Shown: positions 22,428-32,574 of the stretch, in pieces
Position numbering within the stretch: the stretch's first letter is position 1
Layout of the letters: each line of letters begins with the position of its first letter
Assembly: GCA_963681505.1 (NCBI GenBank)
Contig: OY811972.1
Span: 15,237,665-15,301,664 of the forward strand
DNA from: Eunapius fragilis
Lineage: Eukaryota > Porifera > Demospongiae > Spongillida > Spongillidae
Direction of reading: 5' to 3'
Length of the DNA stretch: 64,000 bases
The notes under the pieces: model-generated
The model's database searches: none
Told to the model about the DNA's origin: nothing
Seen by the model: the letters and a program-made list of their open reading frames with translations, nothing else
Position numbers and translations under genes: made by a program

Positions 22428-24578
22428 CATAACATTACAACATTAAACAGTAGCACGTATCAATAACATGAACAAAATGACATCACGTGGGAGTCCTAAA
22501 CTAAAGTTTTTAACCCTCTGGGGTCTGGGTGCCGACACAGGAAAGTAAGGCCCTGGCTGCGCAGCGAACCAAAGTGAGGTTCAGCCGTTGGTAAATGCTG
22601 ACCAAGGCTTTGGATTTGCTGCAATGTAGCTGTAAGGCCAGCCGAGCTGCTAAACGAGAGAAGGAGTCCCTGGCTTCTGTTCCCCAGCACCCATAGGTCT
22701 CGACGGCCAGTGGAATGCAAACCCACCCCAAGGCCCTGCACTTGGGGTCGTTGGAGATGTGTTTGCGCATCTCGGCCATCCGAGCTGCAGAACCACCAGT
22801 GACCTTCGCTTCAGGCAAAGGAATAGGGTTAAGCGGAGAGGTCACTGTGATGTCGAAAGCAGCTGGTTTGCCTGTGGACCAATTGGGCACCAGGTAGTCG
22901 GCTGGCCGGCTTCGGGAACCATCAGCCTCAGTCCCTCCGCCCACCTCGAGTTGACCACCCAGGCGAGCCCTGTGGCAGAATTGGGCAACGACATCTCGCA
23001 GGCTGTTGTGGCGCAGGACAGCGTCCCCACCTCTCCTGCACGTTAAGGCATGGTGACCAAGAGGGTCTAACTGGTGGTCAGGGCAATGAGGGTACCGAAG
23101 GTGAGGTGACGTGTCGACGCCCAGCCACCATTTGAGAGCCACCTGGAACTCGGCTGGGTCCATGTGCAGGTTGAGGCCCTTAGCTGGAATGACCGACAAC
23201 CAGGATGAAGCGTGGCAGGATGCGACTGAGAGCAGGCGAGCACGGTTGGCAGGGGTGGCAGCGAGGAACAGCTGGTCAAATTGGTGGTCTTCAATCCTGG
23301 CGGATAGGTCTTTTTGACGCATGGTTGAAGTCTGCAAAACTTCCATTGAGATGGAGCATGCAGGGGGGGACCAAGCTGTTGAAAATGGCAACAGTGTGTG
23401 CTGTGAACTCGTCAGGTGGGGTTGTGCATCCTGCCGTGTTAACAGAGGCCAGGAAGGCAGCCGAACAGTGCAATGCCAATTTGCGGAGTCCTAGGCCGCC
23501 CCGGCTAAGGCTCAGTTGGGCTTGCTGCCACACCGAGTCTGAGGCATCAATTGCCACACAGTCAGAGAAGTGACGGCGAACATCAGCGTCGAAAAGGGCC
23601 AGGCCGTCGGAAATGAGAGGTGTGGTGTGGACCGAGCCAGGTGAACAAACTTGCAAAAGGATGCGCAATGGCGCAGGAGGAGGAGGGCAATTTGCAGGTC
23701 GATGGAACCCACCTCCGTCAGCTGGGTCAATAACCTGGCTGCCCTGGCCCGTTTCTGAGCCATGAACTTGGCGCAAAAGATGATGTCGCCAACAGGGGCC
23801 CCTAGGATCTCCATGTTGGGTTCATTGAACCTCTTGATCTCTACTGGGAGGCCCTCTAGGTTGCTGCGGGAATACAGTTCACACTTGGCTGTGTTGATTC
23901 TTAGCCCCAGGGGAGGGCCTTCCAGTTGGATTAGGTGGATGGCGTGGTTGATCGCAGACTTCGGCCCAGCGAGGGTGCCGTCATCAAGGTACTAGCAATT
24001 GAATGTGAGCCCTGAGCATTCGGCAGCTCCTGCGATGGACTGGACAAGTTTGTGCAGCACCAAGGAAAATAGGAGGGGGCCCAGTGGGTCCCCCTGCTGG
24101 ACTCCCTGTTCGGAACCTAGTGTGCCCATGGGGTGCCACAAGGTAGGGTGTTGACCGTAACACCAGTAGACCCACTTGACGAGAAGCGGGAAGTGGGTTG
24201 CACATTCAGTTAGGAGGGCATTCCTAGAGACTTCATTGAAGGCATTGCTGAGGTCAATTTTGCAGACCACAAATTCATCATCCCCCCAGTGATCTGTTAG
24301 GCAGCGCCTAAAGTTGTGAATCAATTTCTCTGCCCCGGCTGGGCAGGCCACGCCAAGCTGGTGTGGGTCGAAAAACTCTGAAGCCTTCGCTCGCATCAGG
24401 ATACAGAGGCATTTCCCTGTCAATCGTCGTAAGGCTTCCCCTGCGGCGATTGGGCGTATATCTTGCGTGGCACCCTCCTTCTTCTTGTTCAAGGCTGTGA
24501 GAGAGCCGCCTGCCATGAACTTGGCGATCCCCGCTGGCGCATCACCAGCCACTAGGATGTTGATCACTGCCCTGAGGG
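22428..24578 (-). pseudogene. Non-LTR retroelement copy A: RT + CCHC + nuclease-like domain, truncated and frameshifted
   Basis: Read from 24567 leftwards: reverse transcriptase with KIDLSNAFNEV (motif A), QQGDPLGPLLF (motif B) and YLDDGTLAGPK (catalytic motif C), then a thumb/linker, then CPHCPDHQLDPLGHHALTC (CCHC-type finger), GGDAVLRHN, and RPADYLVPNW...AAFDITVTSPL, a PD-(D/E)XK-like pattern as in restriction-like endonuclease retrotransposons. The 5' part upstream of the RT fingers is missing. An in-frame TAG precedes YLDD (about 23993) and at least two frameshifts follow (about 23630 and 23350). TAA-type repeats flank both ends. The known R4/Dong clade has the same domain set and TAA targeting, so that clade is a reasonable comparison, not a proven assignment. 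Confidence 0.8.
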
Positions 24579-24579
24579 A

Positions 24580-24613
24580 TTATTATTATTATTTTAAAAT
24601 AATAATAATAATG
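24580..24613. repeat. ATT/AAT microsatellite between retroelement copies
   Basis: GATTATTATTATTATTTTAA followed by AATAATAATAATAATG, separating copy A from copy B. Confidence 0.9.
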
Positions 24614-24888
24614 ACAGTTACATGAATACACGAATATACAGCAGTAAGGTAATCAAATGCACCCTACTAGAGGTACTAGACAGGGACAAAACACATGGAG
24701 AGGATGGCTGTGGCATTGGCTCTAACTAGTATTAGGTTCAGCCTCCCATATAAGGCAGCTAGGACCTTAGCCTTAGCCCTGTTGGAGCTAGTTGCAAGGC
24801 GAGAAGCCAGAAGAGAAAAAGACTCCATTGCTTCTGTCCCCCAAGCACCATATGCCTCAACCACCATGGGGACGCAAACCCACCCATT
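24614..24888 (-). pseudogene. Retroelement copy B, 3' fragment
   Basis: C-terminal end of the same retroelement type (YGAWGTEAMESFSLLASRLA, then LYGRLNLILVRANATAILS) with its 3' tail against the TAA repeat. 5' truncated at about 24888, where it meets copy C head to head. Confidence 0.8.
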
Positions 24889-25292
24889 AATACCTCACCA
24901 CTCTGCTCTGTCATCTTGGGTGAATCATGTCACCAGGCTGGTGTGGCAGCCCTGGCAGCTGAGACCCACAAGCTCCACTCCAATGGACCCAAGTGCCAAG
25001 AGTTGGGCTGGTCCTGCATCCCATTGGCGGTGGAGACTTATGGCAATTGGGGCAAGCAGGCACATGATACCTTCTCCAGGCTGGCATCCTTCCTAGCCAT
25101 TCACCAGTCCTCCCCCAAGGCAGTAGTTGTGGCTGAAATGTATGGCCGGTGGAATGTGGTCCTGGTTCGGTCCATTGCTAGAGCCATCCTGGCCAGGGAG
25201 CTTCCACCCTCCTAACTTGCCATTAGTAGTTTAGTTATACTTAGTATATATGGTTGTATATTTTTTGATATACAACTTATTAATAATAATTA
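24889..25292 (+). pseudogene. Retroelement copy C, 3' fragment, opposite strand
   Basis: C-terminal nuclease region (HSNGPKCQELGWSCIPLAVE, then YGRWNVVLVRSIARAILA) to a stop at 25215, followed by an AT-rich tail ending ATTAATAATAATTAAAG. It belongs to a different subfamily from B, so the pair is two insertions rather than one inverted element. Confidence 0.8.
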
Positions 25293-25394
25293 AAGATACG
25301 AACAACAGAATACAGTTACAGCAGGATAAATGGACAAACACAATTACATTATTATAAGGATAACTAACTTACAATAGATGTCGCTAACAAACCT

Positions 25395-26175
25395 TATTAT
25401 TATTATTTTGATATCATTGAGTATGTACATTATTGAAAGAAATCTAAGCTACACAGTAAACAAACCACTAGGACGGAGAAGGTGAGGAGGCTAACAACCA
25501 GTTGCCAACGAACGGGACAACAAAGCTCTGGCATTCGCTCTGGCTAGGACCAGGTTTAACCTGCCATAGAGAGTAGAAGTGGCCTGGGACTTGCAACAAT
25601 TCGACCTAATTGTAAGACATGCAGCAAGTCGAGAAAAGTTGGTCTGTGCTTCAGGCCCCAAATAACCATAAACCTCGACCGCCAAAGGCACACACAAGCT
25701 CCGAGCACTGCTGGAATGTTTCCTGTTTTCAGCCACCTGAGCTGTTGACCCACTTGTCACACTCGCTTCATGTAGAGCAATTGGAGTAAGCGGTGATGTG
25801 ATGTCAAAGGTTGCAGGTTTCCCCGGCACCCAATTAGGAACAAGCACGTCGGCCGGCCTTGTACGTCGGGCATCATGTCCCAAACCACTTCCCACTTCCA
25901 TTTGGCCACCAATACCAGCTTGCCTACAAGATTCAAAAAAGCATCCCAAAGCCTATTGTGGCGAGAGACCACATCACCATTATAACGACAAGTTAGTGCA
26001 TGATGGCCAAAGGGATCTAATGGCAGAGTAAGACAACGAGGGCATTTCTCACCACTGAATAGGTCAATTCCAAGCCACCATTTTATTGCTGTTTGGTACT
26101 CTACAGATTCTAGATGGAGATTGAGACCTGGAGATGGCATGACTGAAAGCCAAGAAGCCGCATGGGGGGATGTTA
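25395..26175 (-). pseudogene. Retroelement copy D, 3' half
   Basis: From right to left: LNLHLESVEYQTAIKWWLG, CPRCLTLPLDPFGHHALTC finger, RPTCLFL (frame slips), FDIT(S)PLTPIALHEASV and RLNLVLARANARALLS. Same subfamily as 63140-64000. A short deletion removes part of the FDITVTSPL motif and shifts the frame. 3' tail lies in an ATTATTATTATT tract at 25395. Confidence 0.8.
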
Positions 26176-26199
26176 CTTTAAACCAAGGTAGACAAATAT

Positions 26200-26915
26200 A
26201 TAAAGGTCATAATACGAAATATATATTCTATATGTCCGATCGAATGAGCTGGGTAACGAGTATGCATTAATATCTTGCATGCTGTCTTAGCTTTCTAAGC
26301 GTATGCTGTTTCACTAGTGATATATTCGCCGTCGGAATATATATCCGTACTAAAATTCTGCTAACCGTTAATTAATTTCACGACGTCGACATCTCAAGGG
26401 TCTGTTTGCCTTTCCGCCATTTCGATTTCTCTATTAATGGCACTCTTGTTTGTCCATTTTATTGCCATTTTTTGATCCTTCGTTTTATGACATAATCACA
26501 TTTTGCCTGATATTCGCCTCAATTTCGATGGCAGCTTGGATACTCGTTACCCTTGGCCTCATTCAATCGGACATATAGTTTATATTTCGTATTAACGATG
26601 ACCTTCTGAACCAGAATACATATATTTGTGTAGCTAGGTTTAATTACATCATTAACGGTATCATGCACCACTTGTATTCTATTATAATAAACAATAGATA
26701 TATATAACAAAAGAGGGTGCTAGTATAAGCAGACGAGTCGCAAGATATTGCTTTGTATGTGCAGAGCGTGGCATTTTTGACAAGAACCGTTACGCAAACG
26801 ATCCAGAAAGCAAGAAGTCTTACAAAAAGGCCAGGCGCCTTCAGTCTTTCGTAAGTTAATAGTAACTAGCCAGGGGTTTGGTGTAGAACAGAATCTAGTG
26901 GTCACTTAACACAAG
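26200..26915. mobile_element. Foldback-type element with captured exon piece
   Basis: 26205-26265 is the inverse of 26545-26605 (motif around TATGTCCGATCGAATGAG and ACGAGTATG). 26403-26545 matches 36577-36720, and 26530-26900 is the reverse of 35380-35860. On the + strand 26735-26878 reads CFVCAERGIFDKNRYANDPE then SKKSYKKARRLQSF, ending at a GTAAGT donor-like site: an exon fragment carried inside the repeat. Confidence 0.6.
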
Positions 26916-26920
26916 AAAGG

Positions 26921-27042
26921 TGTAATATAATCCCACTAGAGCAGTATTACAGTCAGACTGAATAACAAAGCAATGTCTCACTTTAAATAGTTCTAATCAT
27001 ACAATATAATTGGCTAGTTGGCAACTACAGTTAAATCATTAC
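26921..27042 (-). repeat. Gypsy 3' LTR
   Basis: Differs from the 5' LTR at only a few positions (CCCACTAG/CACATTAG, CTTTAAAT/CTTTCAAT, GTTGGC/GTTAGC) over about 122 bp, so insertion is not ancient. Confidence 0.9.
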
Positions 27043-27084
27043 GTTACTCCCCCTTTTATGAGAGTGTGTCCTCGCACTGCCTTC

Positions 27085-28364
27085 TCAACCAAAGAGATCT
27101 TCATCTTGTATGGTCTCAGGAATTTCAACTGGGTCACCATAGCGCATGGTAGGCCTTCTGACTCTGCTTGAACGTCGTGGCCCTGGAACATCTGGAACTA
27201 GTTCAATGACAGGTTGTCTATCCTCAGGCTCAGGTTGTCTATCCTCTGGCTCAGGTTGTCTATCCTCTGGCTCCATTGGTACAATGGGAGGTTGAATATC
27301 TTCATTGTGATCACCAGCATTAAGTAGAGCACCCGCAGGATCTGTTGGCAGTCTTGGTGTGCATGGCCATAGGATAACCTCAGGTGGTGGTCGTGATTCA
27401 GCCTCTGCTGGGGCAGGCTTTAGCCGGTTAAAATGCACCACTTTCTGCCTTCTGGGGTTAGCGCATTCTGCTATTCTGTACACAGTTGGCCCTAACACTT
27501 CCACAACCTTGAATGGCCCTTGCCATGGCTTGTGGAACTTTTTGGGGTATCCTCGACCAACTGCTTGATTGTGGAGAAATACAAAGTCATTAACCACATA
27601 TGTCTTCCCTCTCACTCCTTTATCATAATACTCTTTCTGTCGATCTGCTGAATTTCCATGTATTTCAGGACTCGTGCGCGAGCTTGCTGCATCCTATTCT
27701 TCAGTACCTCAGCATATTGTGAGGGATCTTCAACTGCACCTGGAATAGAAAACAACGCATCTTCAGGAAGACGAGGGTCACGACCAAACATCAATTCAAA
27801 TGGTGTAGATCCAGTTGTGGCATGATGACTAGTCCTGTAGGCTAGCAACAGAGTTGGGAGAAGGTCTCACCTCTGTTCATCCTCCCTCACTGCCATGCTC
27901 AACATACCAAGTAAGGTTCTGTTGAACCTCTCCACAAAGCCATCCGACTGAGGGTGGTATGCAGTGGTGCGTGTCTTCTTGATGTCCAGCAATGTGCATA
28001 TTTCCTTTATGGTCTTAGCTTCAAAGTTCTTCCCCTGGTCTGTATGGACGGAATCTGGGACACCAAACCTACACACAAACTCATTAACAAATACCCTCGC
28101 TATAGTCAGTGCCTCTGTGTCCTTCAAAGGAAATGCCTCCTTCCATTTGGTGAAATAATCACCAATCACCAGGATGTAGCGGTTACCTCTTGGTGTTTCA
28201 GGTAGTGGACCCAGGATATCCATTGCAACTCGCTGTAGGGGCCTTTGAGCTAAGCTGATTTCCAGAGGGGGCCTGGCTCTCCCTGGAGGTGCCTTACGCG
28301 AATTACAGATGGCACATTTCCTACACCACATGTCCACATCATTTCTTTGACCTGGCCAGTAAAA
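27085..28364 (-). pseudogene. Gypsy integrase region
   Basis: Zinc-binding HHCC end (MWCRKCAICNSRK), core with MDILGPL (first Asp), HTDQGKNF (second Asp) and SDGFVERFNRTL (Glu), then the AYRTSHHATTGSTPFELMFG segment and a C-terminal region with three tandem EPEDRQP repeats. Broken by stops at about 28362 (before FYWPGQR), at 27867 (after EDEQR) and by a frameshift near 27615. In an intact element this enzyme inserts the cDNA. Confidence 0.85.
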
Positions 28365-29130
28365 TCAGGCACGCACTTTTTCTAATGTTTTTGCTGCCCC
28401 CATGTGTCCACCCACCAGAGTACTATGCAGACCTTCCAATACATTCTTAACCAAACTGGCTGGGAGTACAAGTTGAAGGTGTCTACCCACCGCACCACCC
28501 GGTATATCCTCCCAGATGCGATGCAAAACCCCATCTCTCAAAGTGAGATACCTTCTCTGCACCCATAGGGAAGATAGTTTCCAAGACACACCTCTAGGGC
28601 ATTTGTCCGGTAAGGTATTCATCTCCAGCCAGCTGATCATCTGATGTAGGTCAGGGTCAGAACTCTGTTGAGCCTTAATCTCCTCTTCAGTCCAAGCTGG
28701 TAACATGAGGTGTGATACAGCATCAGAGGGTAAGGTTTCGTCCTCTTCCTCCTCTTCCAGTCCACACTGGCTGCACCTGCCACGTGATAATGCATCAGCA
28801 TTTGTGTGTCGCTTACCTGCACGGTGCACCACTGTGTAGTCAAACTCAAATAGTACTTCCAACCAGCGGACAACTTGCCCCTCCGGCTCCTTGAATTTGT
28901 GTAGCCATTGCAGAGAATGATGGTCTGTTCGGAGAACAAACTTCTTCCCATAGAGGTAGGGCCGGAAATGACGAGCAGCCCACACCAAGGCAAGCATCTC
29001 CCGTCTTGTGGCACAATACTTCCTTCCTGACCTGCTTAAAGCCCTGCTGGCATATGCCAGTACCCGTTCTTCTCCATTAGTCACCTGAGAAAGCACAGCA
29101 CCCAAGACCACCCCCACTGGCATCTGTGTC
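28365..29130 (-). pseudogene. Gypsy RNase H and linker region
   Basis: RNase H text is clear: RVLAYASRALS, EMLALVWAARHFRPYLYG, RTDHHSLQWL and HTNADALSR. A 1-base difference at about 29105 shifts the frame from the upstream DTDASGG motif. Ends in the H-x-H zinc region preceding integrase. Confidence 0.85.
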
Positions 29131-29931
29131 TAAAACAAAATCCAAACTGAAGTCAGGTAAAGCAAGTATTGGTGATGACATGAGTAGTTTTTTTAGCTCA
29201 AAAAATGCATTATTACACCCTTCAGTCCATACCCACTGTGCACCTTTCTGAGCAAGGCATGCAAAGGGGACGCCAATTGAGCAAAACTCCTTACAAAACG
29301 TCTGTAGTAAGACGCAAAACCAAGGAAACGTTGAAGGTCAGCCTTATTCCTAGGAATGGGCCAGTTGGCTACACATGATATTTTTGCTGGATCAGTCCTA
29401 ACACCTTCACCTGAAATAATGTGACCGAGGTACTGCACACTAGTCTGTAGCAATCGGCACTTTTTAGGCCTGATCTTCAGCCCCGCCCCTTTCAAATGTG
29501 CGAGCACGTCACTAAGCTGCGCTAAGTGCTGTTCAATGTTCGCGTGATGCCGTTTGGGTTGTGCAATGCGCCAGCACTCTGTCCTGGACACCCGGCGCCA
29601 GACTGGAAGTCATCTGACCAATAGTATCCTTGATGGCCTGTTTAGGTCTAGATTGCTTGCGTGCAGGCTGTATCTTAGCACAATCAACAATAGAGTGCAA
29701 CATACCTACCCTCACGTTTTCATGTACAGTGACAGGTGCAAAACGTGGGTTCATCACCTGGACCATTGTGTGGTTGGCAACTGCATCTGTGATAAAATGA
29801 GCAACAGGAAAACCATATGCGTGCACAAACTCTTCACGTGGCTCCACTACTAGCACCCCAGCTGCAGACTTAGGTCCCGTCATCTTTACAGGCAAACACA
29901 TCTGACTGTTTGGTGGAACCGTCTTTTTCAC
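29131..29931 (-). pseudogene. Gypsy reverse transcriptase remnant with deletion and inverted filler
   Basis: The 5' piece (TGPKSAAGVLVVEPREEF to SLAPGVQDRVL) jumps straight to the RT thumb (NIEQHLAQLSDVLAHLKGAG, RPKKCRLLQTSVQYLGHII). The fingers, palm and YxDD catalytic box are missing. Between them, about 29547-29576, the plus strand reads MPFGLCNAPA, a conserved RT motif now in the wrong orientation. A 1-base frameshift follows HALL at about 29250. No active polymerase can come from this copy. Confidence 0.85.
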
Positions 29932-31276
29932 TCAGTGCAACAAAGCATACAGGGGTATTATGATCAATACATACAGATGACACAAAATGTACAGGCCCTT
30001 GCTCTGTGAACATAATCTTCTGTTGGAGGTCTAAAACACAGCCATGACGCATCAAAAAATCCGCACCAAGAAGACATTCCTGGTGTAGATTTTTTGCCAC
30101 CAATCCAACACGGTCTTTTGACAAGGGACCCACTGCTATCTGGACGGTGCATTGTCCAGTGATATTAAGCTTTCCTCCATTTGCAGCAACAACCATATGT
30201 ACTGGTGCCTCCAATTGACAAGCACCTCCTGATTTAGCCTCTACCCATACGTCTTCCCTCACTAGCGTTACCGCAGAACCGGTATCGACTAATATGTCCG
30301 TAACACGACCTTCAATGGAACCCTTAATCATTAAGGTGGAACTTACAGCCGCTGAATCCACTGACCTCTTCTTCCCCGATGGACAATTTCTCTTCATATG
30401 TCCTCGTTCTCCACAGTTCCAACAGACCACACCTGGCTGCTTACGTGGATAGTTTGAAGGGCGTCTTCGCCTATCGTCCACACCCGAGCCTTGGCCAGGT
30501 TCCAACTGCTGGAGCTGCCTCTTTAGCTGTTGGACGAGTTTTTCAGACTCCTGCACCTGCCTCCTCAGCCTCTCCACAGTCTTATCTCCCTCTCCGCGTT
30601 CGACAGTCGCAGCTATCTCCTTGAAGTCACCGTCACATTTTGTCGTCTCCTTTTCCACCGCCAATGTTTCCTGAGCGCGTTGTCTATACAGCCTCTTTTG
30701 CGCTATCTCTACAGCTTCCTGCTGCGTCGCTAGCATAAGCGCTTCCTCGATTGACTCAGGCATCTCATTCATTAGTCGCAGCTGCATACTGGAGGAATGA
30801 ACACCTTGAATACACTGGTTTCTTACCAATTCAAGACGTTGCTCCATGGTCCACCCGGGATATGCTCTACCTGCCAACATGCGCAAATGTCCGACGTACT
30901 CTACCAGCTGTTCGCCTGAATTCTGCACGCGTCGCTGAAATTTCGCCTGCCATTCTAACTGGTTACCCTCCGGAGCGTACTGTGCTCGGAGACACTGCGT
31001 CACCTCCTTGTAGTTCTCCGAAGCCACCAGGCCTTGTTGCGAAACTAGCCTGAACGGACCCTTAGCCAGCAACGGAAGAAGCTCCTTTGTCCACCGTCTC
31101 TCTGGTATCTCAGCTTGTGTCACATACATCTCGAAACGAGTCAGCCACAACACCAGGTCCGTCGCTTCTGTAAAGTGGGGAGGAGGCCTTAAGCTCATCC
31201 TTACCGCTTGTACTTCCGGAATTAGCCGTTCCTTGCTATCGGCCGAGCGCTCCGCCGTATCCATGGGTTCTACCAT
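29870..31276 (-). CDS. Gypsy gag-protease ORF, 468 aa
   Basis: Open from ATG at 31276. Contains a gag capsid-like region (residues about 30-200), a coiled-coil stretch rich in R/Q/L/E (225-260), a CCHC knuckle CWNCGERGHMKRNC (285-298) and an aspartic protease with VDTGSAVTLV (catalytic Asp 331). Gag packages the element RNA; the protease cuts the polyprotein. The ORF stops after KDDGT because of a frame difference from the downstream pol text, which may be decay or a frameshift site. It is the best preserved part of the element. Confidence 0.85.
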   Translation of the reverse strand: MVEPMDTAERSADSKERLIPEVQAVRMSLRPPPHFTEATDLVLWLTRFEMYVTQAEIPERRWTKELLPLLAKGPFRLVSQQGLVASENYKEVTQCLRAQYAPEGNQLEWQAKFQRRVQNSGEQLVEYVGHLRMLAGRAYPGWTMEQRLELVRNQCIQGVHSSSMQLRLMNEMPESIEEALMLATQQEAVEIAQKRLYRQRAQETLAVEKETTKCDGDFKEIAATVERGEGDKTVERLRRQVQESEKLVQQLKRQLQQLEPGQGSGVDDRRRRPSNYPRKQPGVVCWNCGERGHMKRNCPSGKKRSVDSAAVSSTLMIKGSIEGRVTDILVDTGSAVTLVREDVWVEAKSGGACQLEAPVHMVVAANGGKLNITGQCTVQIAVGPLSKDRVGLVAKNLHQECLLGADFLMRHGCVLDLQQKIMFTEQGPVHFVSSVCIDHNTPVCFVALSEKDGSTKQSDVFACKDDGT

Positions 31277-31293
31277 CCCACTTCTGACACCAA
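31276..31293 (-). other. Primer-binding-site-like sequence
   Basis: Minus-strand TTGGTGTCAGAAGTGGGA directly adjoining the 5' LTR, as expected for the tRNA primer site of a gypsy element. The matching tRNA was not identified. Confidence 0.6.
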
Positions 31294-31416
31294 TGTAATA
31301 TAATCACATTAGAGCAGTATTACAGTCAGACTGAATAACAAAGCAATGTCTCACTTTCAATAGTTCTAATCATACAATATAATTGGCTAGTTAGCAACTA
31401 CAGTTAAATCATTACA
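31294..31416 (-). repeat. Gypsy 5' LTR
   Basis: 123 bp, TG...CA ends, pair of the LTR at 26921. Very short for a gypsy LTR. Confidence 0.9.
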
Positions 31417-31457
31417 AAGGTATACATGACATGCATGACGTCATGTACTAATAGGTA

Positions 31458-31758
31458 CAAGATATAAAAATTTAATTAAAATAAAATTGGTGATGTAGGA
31501 TTTGTAGACAGCAATTGAGTAAAAAGTAAGGAAACAAGGAATTACGGATATTAGGCATTCATTTAATTATAAATATTACATACCTACATTTAGCACAGAA
31601 TTTCAAGGAGGTAGATTTGCTAAATAATGTAGGTCTGTAATATTTATAATTAAATGAATGCCTAATATCCGTAATTCCTTGTTTCCTTACTTTTTACTCA
31701 ATTGCTGTCTACAAATCCTACATCACCAATTTTATTTTAATTAAATTTTTATATCTTG
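31458..31758. mobile_element. Foldback MITE, ~130-bp arms
   Basis: Near-perfect inverted repeat: CAAGATATAAAAATTTAATT at the left, its complement at the right, with arms including AAGTAAGGAAACAAGGAATTA. The loop is about 40 bp. It shares the AAGGAAACAAGG core with the element at 44361-44646. Confidence 0.85.
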
Positions 31759-31759
31759 T

Positions 31760-32425
31760 TTCACACATTTTTATGCATGAGAATAAACAAATGAGGAAGT
31801 ATATACGCATATTGAGGCATGTATTGGGCAACCTAAGAATCATACTCTATCGTAGCACAAGAGACTGTTTGATCTGCTCACATGCAATCGAACAGTGGGC
31901 AAGGGTGGGGTGCAATGGGCGGAGCAGGGCATGCTTACTCCCAGCTAGACACTGTACATGTAAGCCGGGATCCCCCTCTGGTAATAAGCTAAAATTATAA
32001 TATCAGAGATACATGTATTGAATAATTGTGCCACTGTGCCGTGTCATGCAAGATTACTTTGCATGGTGAGAAAGTAATTCATCCCGGCGCAATCACATGC
32101 ATGCTCTTAACTAAACTGTCTTAACTTGGTCGGAAGATCGGTATAGAGATGTTAAGACCACATGCTGGGACACCATACATGGAATCATGCAGGAAGTTAG
32201 TTATTCCACAAAACACAACCAGTGTGTAGTGTGAATGTGGTATAAAAATCCCCTCAAAGAGTATCACAAGCATATACTCCAATGCAAATTGATCACATTT
32301 CATCATGGGGATTTTTAGACACACATACACATATTATGCTGTCATCAACAAATGGTACAGAAAGGCAAAGAAACGGTGAAAGCAACTAAATCGATGTACA
32401 GCCAATTGCCTGATTGTGTCAATGA
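31760..32425. other. No gene recognised
   Basis: Non-coding spacer between the foldback MITE and a GT array. Confidence 0.5.
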
Positions 32426-32427
<2 letters not shown>

Positions 32428-32504
<77 letters not shown>

Positions 32505-32517
32505 GTGTGTGTGTGTA
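32428..32517. repeat. (GT)n microsatellite
   Basis: About 85 bp of GT. The ORFs overlapping it are repeat artefacts. Confidence 0.95.
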
Positions 32518-32574
32518 TCAGGTCAGGGGAGGACAACCTTGCTGCAGGAAGGTGTGCTTTCATTATTGTTTTTG

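Larger units (their letters stand above)
26921..31416 (-). mobile_element. Ty3/gypsy LTR retrotransposon, degraded, 4.5 kb
   Basis: Two LTRs of about 122 bp (26921-27042 and 31294-31416) start TGTAATATAAT and end ATTACA/ATTAC. The element is flanked by AAGG at 26917-26920 and 31417-31420, a 4-bp target duplication. On the minus strand the order is LTR, primer-binding-site-like TGGTGTCAGAAGTGGGA, gag-protease, reverse transcriptase remnant, RNase H, integrase, a purine tract AAAAGGGGGAG, LTR. The integrase-last order is the gypsy arrangement. Multiple stops and frameshifts and a large RT deletion make this copy non-autonomous. Confidence 0.9.

Noticed and set aside
29554-29853. Plus-strand ORF over the gypsy element
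   Set aside because: Shadow of the minus-strand element; only the ten-residue inverted RT motif in another frame is meaningful.
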